Below, piece by piece: positions 21,576-32,750 of a stretch of DNA of 64,000 nt. The notes below the pieces were generated by a model. The model had not been told where the DNA came from. It saw nothing but the letters and a program-made list of their open reading frames with translations, and did no database searches. A program made the translations under genes and the position numbers. Source of the stretch: Palaemon carinicauda (Eukaryota; Arthropoda; Malacostraca; Decapoda; Palaemonidae). The stretch is from positions 105,552,564-105,616,563 of the forward strand of contig NC_090746.1 in assembly GCF_036898095.1 (NCBI RefSeq), given 5' to 3'. The stretch's first letter is position 1. Every line of letters starts with the position of its first letter.

Positions 21576-22499
21576 GTTTAGGTTTTTGGTAATTTTGCTT
21601 AACAAGTTATTTTATATCTCTCCGCCTTTATAGGCCTCTTCGATTAACTTTCCATTTATTATAAACTTATAAAAATTAATTTTTATGTTTGTTTATATGC
21701 GACCTTTCCTAATAGTAGGCGGTCCTTACTTGGAACCGAAGTTAATTAACATTGAGCCCGTCATATCGTATTTACCTTTTAAGAATTTATACTTTTTTAA
21801 TTTTAATGTTTTTGAAAGAATTTCTTTGATAGTCTCGTACTGTTTTCAAAGATGAACTAACGTTTTGTTTAGTCTCCGCAGTTGTTGACGTTCAGAACGT
21901 TCAACATGCGCTCTATCGTTACGATAGAGAGAGAGTATTTCACGGTTTCACGTTGCAGTAAGAGTAAACCGATTCTAGCGTTTCGTTCATTCTTTCGTAG
22001 CTTAAATGGTTTAAATTCTAATAAAGGAACTTTTTATTTGGGAAACCTTTCAGTTTTTTCCTTTAGCAAATAATATGTTTTAACGATATATAATTGGGCT
22101 CTTCTCTCAGGTTCTAAGTCAAGAGAGTAGAGAGAGAGAGATAGAGACGGAGGGAGAGAGAGGAGAATAAACGTTTCGTTCAAGCGGGTAACGTTGTTCT
22201 CGTTTTTTACTCTTCTCCCTAGTCGCTGTAGGGGAAGAAGGTAAAACGTTTCTAGAGTTTTATTCTTGTTCCCAGGCTTTATGCGGTGAGAGATTTTAAA
22301 CGTAGTTTATTTGATCTAGTGTTTAGTCTCTTTTCCAGCCACTGAATTTTTTATCTTTAATTATGTTTTTCTGTTGCATTGTAAACTGTTTTCGCAATTA
22401 CTACCTTTTAATGAAGGATAGGATTGCGTGTTTCAGGTAGAAATCAGTTAAAGTTTCGATTTCAGTGAAATAAGTGCAAACAGAAAATCAAAAGTGATA
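21576..22499 (+). other. 5' region of element B
   Basis: No coding region. Includes a purine-rich GA stretch at about 22117-22165 and AT-rich sequence. Together with the 68-bp duplication it makes up a 1.2-kb leader before the gag relic. Confidence 0.6.
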
Positions 22500-24900
22500 A
22501 AGTGATATGCGCAAAGTGTTACAGTGTTGCGTTCGAGGGTTCGTCTGTTCGTGCCAGTTGTTCACCTAGTCCGGGACCTCTTACAAGCTCCCAAGCCCAG
22601 GGGAGAAGTAATGTCGAACGACTTATGGGTTCCACAGGCCTTGATCGACGAACAGACGTTTCCCTCGGTGGTTTCGGGTGTATCTACACACGTTGCCGAC
22701 GTGATCGCCCCACCCACACAAAGACGAGAGAGCCCATTTATTCCTCGTCTGCGGAAGAGGTTTCTCTTAGAAACCATGGACCAAATCTTGCAGCTTTTTA
22801 AGTGCAAGTCGGTCCCTTCCGCGCAAGTCCAACGGCTTAGGTGTAGCCACTGGGTCAGTTCGGACTCGCTGCAGTCATCCGACGACTACACACCTCCCAA
22901 GAGAGGCAAGGTGGTACCGCAACAGGCAGTAACTCCGTCTGTTGCCGCACCAGCTGTTTTAGACCCTCAGTCACAACGGACAGTAGCTCCGTTTGTTGCC
23001 GTCTTTTGTAGACCCTAGTGGTCCATGCTGCAGACTATGCAGTCTCAGTTTGCTTCCTTCATGCAGGAGTATCGTGCTGAGAAGGTTGACACTGCACCTG
23101 TTAACCTACAACCTGCCACGGTTGTGCGCTCAGCAGATACTGCGGCTGCCTGCTCCCACACTCCACCTGTAAGAGCTCCACCACCGATGCGCAGTCGACC
23201 CTGCCAGACGCATGTTCATGCTGCACCCTCCGTTGACATGCGTGAGCTACCGCATCAGCAGTGGGAAGGTGCTGTCAAGCTGCCGTGTTTTGCCGCAATG
23301 CGGCATGCTCCGCAACCCACGGCAGTCCCTCCCACGCACCAGCACTCCGCTTTTGTTGTTGCCAGCTCCCACACTCCGACTGCGGAGAAGGTTGACGATG
23401 CACCCGTTGGCCTACAGCCTGCCACGGTTGTGCGCCCAGCATGGCTGCCTGCTCCCACACTCTTGTTGTGAGAGCTCCTCCACCCATGCGCAGTCGACCC
23501 TGCCAGACGCATGCTGACTCCCACAGACACACGGAGCACTCCGTTGCCGTGCGTGAGCTACCACAAGCTGCCGTGTTTTGACACGGTGTGTCAGCCTCCG
23601 CAACACACTGTGGTTTCCGCCACTCGCCCGCAGCAGACTAGTCAGTCAGGAGTTGAGGCTTCCCCACACAGCTTTGGTTGTTGCCAACTCACAGACTGTC
23701 AAGCAGTTACATGACGTTGCCTTCTGGTCTGCTACTAATGCACCAGTGCTGTATGTCCTCACGCACCTGTTGTGGTTGACAGTTCAGTTTTTGACAGTTC
23801 ACAGACTGTCAAGCAGTTACATAACGTTGCCTTCTGGTCTGCTGCTTATGCACCAGTGAAACCCTCACTGAGATAACCTAGCTTTTCTCGGACATGGTTC
23901 CTGTAGATGAGAAAGTGCTATTCTCCTTCCTTCTGATATTCCCTTGAGGACTCTGTCATTTGGAGAGGAGCCTTAAGCTACTTAGCCTCCTATGGACTTT
24001 AATTAAAGCATAACATGCTTCCAGGGATGGTAAATGGTTCCGCTTCAGTCGCTAACCCCGTCTGTTGCCACACCTGCTCCCATAGACCTTGGGCTTTGTT
24101 GCAAGACATGCAGTCCAAGCTTAGTCCTTGATAGAGGATTTTTTACGGAGAAGAACCTTCTAGCCAACAACCTTCCTTCCGGTTGGTTGTACGCCCTGTT
24201 GACGCTGAGGTATCCTACTCACGTCCGCCAGTTGAGATGGTTCCTCCACCGGTGCGACCCAGTGTGGGTTGCCAGTCGCACGTTGACGTTAAGCGACTCT
24301 CGGAGGTGGTTGTGGACGTTCAGTGTGTCACTAGGAAGACGTTCAACAACCAGCAGAGGTGACTTGTTGTGACGCAGTGCGGCAACCTCAGCAACCCGAT
24401 AAGGGGTTGTCTGCACAACCCAGACAGTCTAGACAGTTTCGGGTTGTCGCTGTACTTCCTCGCTTCCCCATGGTTGACAGTTCACAGACTGTGCAGCAGT
24501 ACCATGATCTTGTGTCCGGCTCCGTCACGCATCCACCAGTGCGACCGGATTCAGCGAGTCAGACGTTGCCCACTCCGTTGCCGTTTCCTCATCAGTTTCG
24601 GATGAGGAACCCTCTGATGAGGACATGGCTGAACAAGACGATCAACCCCCAGCCCTGCTATCCATCCAGAAGATGCTGAAGAAGGAACACGGCCCTGTCA
24701 GGCTGTGGATGAGTCTGGTTAGGACACTGTCATCCGTGGTTCAATTGGTGTCACTTGGAAGACTACACCTCCGTCCTCTTCGGTATCATCTAGCTCTTCA
24801 CTGGAAAAGGACAAGACGCTAGAAGCGGTCTCGATCCCGGTTTCCGGAAGATAGTCTGGTCTGACTTGATGAAAGGACTTTATCAACCTTTGAAAGGGTC
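22500..24900 (+). pseudogene. Decayed gag of element B
   Basis: At 22520-22640 one frame reads VAFEGSSVRASCSPSPGPL and then GRSNVERL, matching the gag of element D (AVEGAPARVCRSPSLRPL, then GRRNVERR). Later parts are broken into short frames. The region contains diverged internal repeats: cagactgtcaagcagttac recurs at about 23693 and 23803, with a weaker form at about 24485, each followed by ccagtg-ending sequence. The repeat unit differs from the 24-bp unit of elements C and D. The N-terminal Cys cluster was not found. Confidence 0.7.
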
Positions 24901-24924
24901 TTCCCCTGACTGTTCAGACTCCCA

Positions 24925-25600
24925 ACCACGTTCTCTTCTCAGACGCATCGGACGTAGGCTGGGGTGCGACCTTAGGCGGTAGGGAATGCTCGGGATTATG
25001 GAACTCGAGTCAAAGGACAATGCATTTCAACTGCAAGAAGCTTCTGGCAGTACGTCTGACCTGGAAAAGCTTCAGGTCTCTCCTTCAAGGCAAAGTAGTG
25101 GAGGTGAACACGGTCAACTCCCTGCTTTGATGTACATCTCCTAGCAAGGAGGGACCTACTCTCTGACATGGTACGAGTTCGCAAGTGACCTCCTCTCCTG
25201 TTCAACAGGTCTAGACTTTTCACTAGTAACGAGTTTCATCCAAGGCAACTTGAATGTCTTAGCAGATTGTCTCAGTAGGAAGGGACAATAATTCCAACAT
25301 ATTGGACCCTCCACAAGGATGTATGCAAGAGACTTTGGGTCACCTGGGGCCAGCCAACCATAGATCTCTTCGCAACCTCGATGTCCAAGAGGCTCTCAAT
25401 ACTTTGCTCACCTATCCCGGACCCAGCAGTAGTTCTTATAGATGCCTTTCTACTAGATTGGTCTCATCTAGATCTATATGCATTCCCTCCGTTCTAGATT
25501 GTCAACAAGGTACTGCAGAAGTTCGCCTCTCACGAAGGGACAAGTTGACGCTAGTTGCTTCCCTCTGGCCCGCGAGAGAATAACTTTCCGAGGTACTTCG
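24925..25600 (+). pseudogene. RNase H and post-RNase H domain of element B
   Basis: Begins with LFSDASDVGWGA (24930-24970, the catalytic Asp region), then KLLAVRLTWKSF, FIQGNLNVLADCLSRKG (about 25238-25285) and IDLFATS (about 25363). Frame changes and stops interrupt it. The RT palm that should precede it is missing; the sequence before 24920 matches no RT motif. Confidence 0.78.
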
Positions 25601-25659
25601 ATGGCTAGTAGACGTTCCCAGAACTCTTCCCCTAAGGGTGGACCTGCTACGTCTGCCAC

Positions 25660-26755
25660 GCGTAAGAAGGTACTCCAAGGCCTCCACGCTCTTCGTCTCA
25701 CTGCCTTCAGGGTATCGAAAGACTCTCGAGAACTAGAGGTTTTTCGAAGGAGGCAACCAGAGCGATTGCTAGAGCAAGGAGAACATCCACCCTTAGAGTC
25801 TACCAATCGAAGTGGGAAATCTTCCGAAACTGGTGCAAGTCAGTATCCGTTTCCTCGACCAGTACCTCTGTAACTCAAATAGCTGACTTCCTCTTATATC
25901 TGAGGAAAGAGCGATCTCTTTCAGCTCCCACTATCAAGGGTTACAGAAGCATGTTGGCATCAGTCTTCCGTCACAGAGGCTTAGATCTTTCCAACAATAA
26001 AGATCTACAGGACCTCCTTAAGTCTTTTGAGACCACGAAGGAGCGTCGTTTGGTTACACCTGGTTGGAATTTAGACGTGGTTCTAAGATTCCTTATGTCA
26101 GACAGGTTCGAACCACTTCAATCAGCCTCCCTGAAAGATCTCACCTTTAAGACACTTTTCCTGATATGCTTAACCACAGCTAAAAGAGTCAGTGAGATTC
26201 ATGCCTTCAGCAAGAACATCGGATTCTCATCCGAAACGGCTACATGTTCTACATCTTGGTTTTCTAGCTAAACACGAGCTGCCTTCTCGGCCTTGACCAA
26301 TATCGTTCGATATTCCAAACTTATCGTATGGTTGGAAATGAACTAGAAAGAGTATTATGTCCTGTAAGAGCTCTTAAGTTCTATTTTAAAACCTTTACGA
26401 GGCCCGTCTGAAGCTTTATGGTGTTCAGTTAAGAATCCATCTTTGCCTATGTCAGAGAATTCTTTATCCTATTTTTATCAGACTGTTAATACGAGAAGCT
26501 CATTCCCTTCTGAATGAGGAAGACCAAGCTTGGCTGAAGGTAAGGACACACGAAGTTGGAGCTGTCATAACTTCCGTGGCCTTTAAACAAAATAGATCTC
26601 TGCAAAATATATTCGACGCAACCTATTGGAAAAGCAAATCAGTGTTCGCGTCTTTTATCTTAAGAATGTCCAGTCTCTTTACGAGAACTGCTACACTCTG
26701 GGACCATTCGTAGCAACGAGTGCAGTAGTGGTGGGGGCTCCACCACTACAATTCC
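25660..26755 (+). pseudogene. Tyrosine recombinase of element B, inactivated
   Basis: The frame is open from about 25670 to 26271: core-binding segment LRVYQSKWEIFRNWC, then IADFLLYLRKERSLS, TIKGYRSMLASVFRH and the first catalytic box TAKRVSEIHAF. Downstream the frame is broken. The second box reads THEVGAV (about 26540-26560) where element C has THEVRAV, so the second catalytic Arg is lost, and a one-base change shifts the frame around the tyrosine (FYLKNVQ near 26655). The C-terminal GPFVATSAVV is still recognisable. The protein cannot be active. Confidence 0.85.
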
Positions 26756-27149
26756 CTAATTCCAGAACCTTTTTAATCTTTCTCTTGAAATATTTTTGGG
26801 TTGTCCGGAAGGCTAAGAAGCCTTTCGCATCCTACTTGATTTGGCGGGTGGTCAAAATCATTTCTTGAGAAGCGCCTAGATTAGAGGTTTTGATGAGGAC
26901 CTTTAGTATGGGTTGCAACCCTTCATACTTCAGCTCCTAGGAGTCGCTCAGCATCCTATGAGGATCGCGAGGCTCAGTAAGGAAGACGTACTTAAAAAGG
27001 CAGAGTAATTGTTCAAGTCGTCTTCCTTACCAGGTACTTATTTATTTTATGCTTGTTATTTTGAATAACTGCTAAAATGAAATACGGAATACTTAGCTCA
27101 TAATGTCAACTTGTAATGCTGGTCTCTACCCACCCCCCTGGGTGTGAAT

Positions 27150-27240
27150 CAGCTATATGATCATCGGGTAAGTTTGATATTGAAAAATGTTATTTTCCTT
27201 AGTAAAATAAATTTTTGAATATACTTACCCGATGATCATA
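27150..27240 (+). repeat. Internal complementary region of element B
   Basis: Reverse complement of the left extremity (agctatatgatcatcggg through gaaaaat) directly followed by the reverse complement of the right extremity (gttattttccttag through cgatgatcata). The implied circle junction reads aacatttttcaat. Confidence 0.93.
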
Positions 27241-27282
27241 AATTAAAGGACCCACCCTTCCTCCCCAATAGAGAACCAGTGG

Positions 27283-27449
27283 GACAGAGGAGAAAATTGG
27301 TTCTTTGTTGACATCGAGTACTTGAGTACCTACTTGACAGATGGCGCTGTTGATGTACACCCCCACCTGTATAGCGATCGCTGGCGTATTCCGCCCGTAG
27401 ATTTTTTCTGTCGGGCAGCAGGGATGCAGCTATATGATCATCGGGTAAG
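27283..27449 (+). repeat. Right inverted terminal repeat of element B
   Basis: Mirror of 21120-21286, ending atgatcatcgggtaag. The right-specific tail continues to about 27489 and ends cattttatcc, where the element meets the flank. Confidence 0.93.
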
Positions 27450-27489
27450 TATATTCAAAAATTTATTTTACTAAGGAAAATAACATTTT

Positions 27490-28619
27490 ATCCATATTTC
27501 TGTTAAAAGTATTCCTGATGCTATTTTTACCAGTAAATTCTAAACACCCAAAATCTTGCTAGAATATTGTCCAGATTTACATTTATGAGCTTTTTTACTC
27601 TATTTAAAATTCAGATTGCAATTCCCTAATTATTATTTGATATTAAACAGGTACAATTATTTGTTATTTTTCCTGAAAGCTAGTTAGCAAATACAGTATG
27701 AATATATTTTATGATAATAGATTCCTGTTACATACATAAAATAACAAATAGGAATATATTGAATGATATTAGATTCCTTTAACCTCATGAAATAGTCTGA
27801 ATTATTATAAGTAATGTTAAATAGATTGGATTTCTATGTATTATTGTAAATTTATGGAAAAATTATGAAATTTAACATTGAATAGCAGAGATCAACAAAT
27901 GTTAATGGAAAAGGATTTTGTTAGAAATTTGCTACTAATGTTTTTAATTTTTAGTAATTAGCTGTTAAATCAAATGTTAATTTCCTCTGGACCTCTTTAC
28001 CATCTATATCATATAATTTTTAAAATTGAGTAAATTACTGTATGAGTGACTGAAGGGAAATTGATATCAATCTTTTTAGCAATTGATTCAAATTCATTCA
28101 ATCAGTATATTTAAGTACATTAATTCCATGTGAATATAACGTCCAACTAATTATTTTAACTGAATATCATTCCAAAGATATTCATCTTTGTCTATGTATA
28201 CCATTTCATCTCTTTCGAGACTCGTCTCATTATTAGCAACTGCTATAGAATTTTCTTTTACACAACAAGAAGTCTATAGTAGGCCTATGTTCTCTTAGAA
28301 TTGAATAGCAGATATGCCTAAGATATTAGCTACTAGACAAAAAAAAAAAGTCTTGTCCTCTAATTAGCCACATATTGCCAATGCTGTTCACATACTTTTT
28401 TCTTGTGGGTACCAGGGAGAGTAGCTCCTCATATTGCAACAATCAACATGTGTTCAAGTATTTGTAATATATATATATACAGTATATATATATACAGTAT
28501 ATATATGTATACAAGAGAAGTAAAAAAATACTAATTGATGAATTTGGTTATGAGATTCTAAAACCATCATATTTCCATCCATTTTATCATAACCAATTCT
28601 ATTTAACTCCTCCTTCCCA
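27490..28619. other. AT-rich intergenic or intronic sequence
   Basis: No coding region supported. Contains an interrupted TA microsatellite near 28467-28512 (tatatatatacagtatata units). Confidence 0.5.
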
Positions 28620-29660
28620 ACCGTTATCTCTACATTAAGTTGTCGGTGGTCTGATACACCCACTGCTATGCCTTCTATCAAAGGCATCCTCTCCCACCAA
28701 ACCTCATCCCCTTATCATCTTTCACCTTATCTCACCATCTAATTCTCTGCCTCCCTCTTGATCTTCTCCCCCTAGCAGGTTCCTTCTAAGTCCTCCTCAC
28801 TTCCTCCCCACCATCCACCCTCAACTCGTGCCCACACCATAGTCATGACACACTTATCACCTGCTATTCTTATGATTTCATCATTTTCCTATATTTCAAG
28901 TGATGATATTTCCATTATCCATCTCAGCATTTTCATCTCTCTTCTCTCAAGGTTTGCTTCCTCTTTTTGTCATAGACCCCACGTTTCCAATCCATACATC
29001 AACACTGGTTTTATTACTATGCTATAGATCTTGTCTTTCAGCTCGATAGGCGTTATCTTGTCACATAACACTCCCGCTACCTCCCTTCACTTCTCCCAAG
29101 TTTCTCTCATCCTATTCTCTACTTCATCGTCACATCCTTCCTGACTTATAGTAGATCCCAAATATCCAAATTGTTCCACCTGTTTTATAGCCCAGCTTCT
29201 ACTTTTCATGTATAGCTATCCTATCCCTACCTTCCTTACTGCTCACCATAGCTTCAATCTTATCCTCATAATACTCTCAAGCTACCCTTTTCCAAATTCT
29301 CTTGCCACTCTACAACCCTTCTCTGTAAATCTTCCTAATTTTCAGCAGTAATCACCAAATCGTCTGTACTGTATATAATAACATCCACAACTCTTCGTTT
29401 CTGATCTCTTCATTTAACCCATCCATTGGCTTAATGCTGACCTGTGGTGTAGTCAAACACTAACTTCGAAGTTTTTTGTTTCCCCAACAGCTGTTATTAC
29501 TTGTCCTTGTTCTTTTGTACATCTCGACCATTCTAACCAGCTTTGGGACTCCACTCTTCCTCAAGCACCAAAACATAACTTCTCGTGGTGTTCTACCATA
29601 AGCCTTCTCTAAATCTACTAAAGTGCATAAGAGCTTCTAGCTTCTCTCTACGGAAGTCAT
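28620..29660 (-). pseudogene. Heavily decayed LINE reverse transcriptase
   Basis: Read on the minus strand from 29660 downwards, fragments include VDLEKAYGRTPREVMFWCLR (about 29630-29570, the first catalytic Asp region), DDLVITAE (about 29370-29345), KQVEQFGYLGSTIS (about 29190-29150), KPVLMYGLETWG (about 29010-28975) and LVGEDAFDRR (about 28705-28675). Order and content match an APE-type LINE C-terminal half, with numerous stops and indels. It resembles the LINE at 18.2 kb in type but is much older. Confidence 0.75.
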
Positions 29661-30024
29661 GAATAGAATAAGTTTGAATGTTTCTGAAATGAATCACTGT
29701 GTTTAAGGCCTTAAATAGTGTTGCTAAGCACTAGAAGGAGTTAACTACTGCCTTATTGTTCAGATGTTACTTTCCACTTGGTAAGGGTAGAAGAGACTTT
29801 AGCTATGGTACACTGCTCTTCTTGGAGAACAACATTAGCCTCTGTAACATGGTCTTCCACTGTCTTGGGTTAGTGTTCTCTTGCTTAAGGGTACATTCAG
29901 GCACACTACAGTATTGTGTTTTCCTACTTCATTTCCTCACTTTGCTATTTTCCCTGATGGCACGATTGGCCTTATAGCATCCTGTTTTTCCAACTCGGGT
30001 TATAGCTTAGCTAATGATGAAAAA

Positions 30025-30115
<91 letters not shown>

Positions 30116-31320
30116 GTTTGAATTAAGGTTATATCCACAATAGAAAGAATGACGTGTTTCAAAATAACTTTAGAATGTTTTGAAACTATTTTCCGTAAGG
30201 TGTTTGTGAGCTTAATCTCAAAACTTTATATCAATTTTTTAGTAATATTTGTTTAATTAATAATTTTCCCAAAATGTTTTAATTTTCTTGTTTGCAGTAG
30301 ATAACTGTATTTTTTTTAGTCCATGTAGTGAACTGGAATTTTTTTCAAAACATTAGTGACAAAATTGATATTCAAAGGATAAAAGCTCTTGTCTACTGGT
30401 TTTAAGCTTTGCATATTCTTTATACAAAAGATGTTATTAATTGCCTCGTACTCTAGTCTAGGATATAGCCTATATAGCGAATAAGTTGTAGTTTGTTAGA
30501 TTTACGAATTCAATTTATATTAAATGTTGTGATGATAGGAATAGTAATCTGATTTGAGTTATGGTAGTTGTAATAGAAGGAATCTATCAGTGAAGTAGTT
30601 TTAAATTAACATTCAAGTAATATTTCTTAAATAGATGTTCTAAAAGTGGCTCTAATGTGAAACTTCAAGATTATTCATGAAAAGCTTAAAGATTTAGTTG
30701 TACTTGATGAAAAGGTTAAGATTGATATTTTGTAGAGAGAATGTTCGGACATATCTGGCTCTTGATACTTAAGCTAAACTTAAAGGGGTTTAGGAATTTC
30801 AGCCAAGGCACTGTTTTGTAGGAACAGAAATAATTAGGACATGATCAATTACTTAAAAATATGAGAGGAATAATTACCTTTAGGGAAGATAAAAAAAACC
30901 AATGGGTTTAAAACAATTTAATGAATGATTGCACGATTCTTTTAATCATTGCATTTTTAAGGAGCATTTTAAAGGTTATTACTTTTAAAATAACATTCAC
31001 AGAATTAGGGAGTAATGTTGTGGTTGAAATTTTATAATGGAATATATATGTAGATTATATCATTTAAACTTATCCAAAGGGGTTTTATAGGTAAAAGTGC
31101 TTTGCAAGTCAGAAAATAACTTCTTATAAATAGGATGCAAATAGAAAATGTCAATTAAGCTGATGTCAAATGCTTGAAACCAGTTGCTTTCTTTGTACAA
31201 CAAAGTACTATGTTTTGTTATTTACTATTTTATTAGATACAAATATTAATCATTAAAACTTAACTGAGATGTTTATAACTCATAGCTTTACATTGTTAGA
31301 ATGATTATTTCAAATATGTG
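29661..31320. other. AT-rich sequence, no gene
   Basis: No supported coding region apart from the CT microsatellite listed separately. Confidence 0.5.
30029..30113. repeat. (CT)n microsatellite
   Basis: About 42 uninterrupted CT units. Confidence 0.97.
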
Positions 31321-32750
31321 GTTGTAAATAATAGGATCTATTTGTTAAGTTCTATTGCTTAAGAATAATTGGTATACTCGAAAATATTTAAAGTACAGGA
31401 GGCAGAGTTTTTGATGATAATTTATGGCCAAAAAATTACATCCCTCTGTCATTAGTATAACTATGTATATTGGATAAGTAAAGGTAGATAGCCCAACATT
31501 TTGACGTCAGTAATATGGGTATTACTGAATACTTTATGCCTATCCTAGGATCATTATAGTCGGGAAACTGGAAAGGTTTATTCATGATGTTGTGTAAAAG
31601 ATATTAGGATATCTAATTAGAATAATCTTCCTCGCTCATAACAGAAATGAGACGTCGTAAGTTGAGCAATTATGGAGTTTAGCAAGGTGGCGTGTGCTTT
31701 ATTAGATTTCAATATCCCCCATCATTAATGGTAAAGGATAAGGTTTTGGTTATTTTCAAAAGTAAAAAGATAGGTAAGACAAGACATACAATAGAGCTTG
31801 ACTCTAAAACTTTTACTGAGTAAACTAATCCACGAAATACCTCATTTGACCTATAGAGGCAAGCAAAGTGTCTGTCGTTGCCTTTGGTATCAATATTATT
31901 ATGAATGTGAAATTGTACAAATGGAACTAGGTTTATTTGGAAATAGCCTACTGAACAAAGGTTCAGAGACTCGTGACTTATATTTCTATCTTAGTTTTGA
32001 GAAATGCACAAAATCTGCTTCGCTCATAAGAAGTGTTGAAGTTTAAGGTTTTGTTCATTTCTCAAAGCCGAGATAAAAAAATATATTAGTCGTCTTATGA
32101 TTCTCTGAACAACCTTTGTTCAGTAGACTATTTCCAAAAAAGCCTAATTTTATTTGCATAGGCTCACCTTGTGAGTAATATCAATACTAAAGACACTGTC
32201 TGTCAGACTTTTGCTTGCCTCTATTGGGCAAATAGAATAGTTTGCTGTGCAGAAATTTTCCAGAGTCGAGCTCTATCATACAAGACTGGTCTTACCTATC
32301 AATTTCAATTTTGAAAATAAGAAATATATTAGGCTTTACCATTAATGAAAGGGGATATTCAGAATAGATTGACGCCCACACCACCTTGCTGAATAAAAAA
32401 CAATTACTCAGCTTAAGATGTCTTATTTCTGTTATGAATGAAGTTAATTCTAATTAGTCATCTAACTCCCCGTTTCACATCTTTAATAAACTTCTTCCTG
32501 CTTTCTGACCAAATGAACCTAGGACCTGAATAAAGTAGTCAGTAATACACATATTACTTCCGTCATTATGTTGGGCCACCTACTTTTACTTATCCAATAT
32601 ATGTAGTTATACTATTAGCAGAGGTATGTCACTTTTTGCTATAAATTATCATTAAAAACTCTTACCTCTTGTGTTTTAAACATTTTCGTGTATGCCAATT
32701 ATTTTTTTATGAAACAGAACTCATAAAGTAGCTCTTATTATTTACAAGTT
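31321..32750. repeat. Large imperfect palindrome, arms of about 650 bp
   Basis: The left arm (about 31321-32008) and right arm (about 32053-32750) are reverse complements with scattered substitutions and indels, around a spacer of about 44 bp. Matching landmarks: tactgaacaaaggtt at 31950 with aacctttgttcagta at 32112; tccaatatatgtagttat at 32594 with the reverse at 31455; attggtatactcg at 31368 with cgtgtatgccaat at 32688. The outer edges fade gradually and no target duplication was found. There are no terminal motifs of a known transposon and no coding capacity. It may be a foldback element or an inverted duplication, and a transcript would fold into a long hairpin. Confidence 0.88.

Larger units (their letters stand above)
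21105..27489 (+). mobile_element. DIRS-type retrotransposon, element B (degenerate, RT core missing)
   Basis: A 6.4-kb element with inverted terminal repeats (21120-21286 and 27283-27449) and an internal complementary region at 27150-27240 that fuses reversed left and right ends, fixing boundaries at an ATTTT(T) run on both sides. On the + strand it holds a decayed gag, RNase H and recombinase. The segment that should encode the RT palm (YLDDW) is absent between gag and RNase H, so an internal deletion has occurred. Its terminal 30 bp resemble those of elements C and D although the repeat bodies differ. Confidence 0.9.

Noticed and set aside
31798..32046. 82-codon frame in the left arm of the palindrome
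   Set aside because: Not conserved in the mirrored right arm and without any domain.
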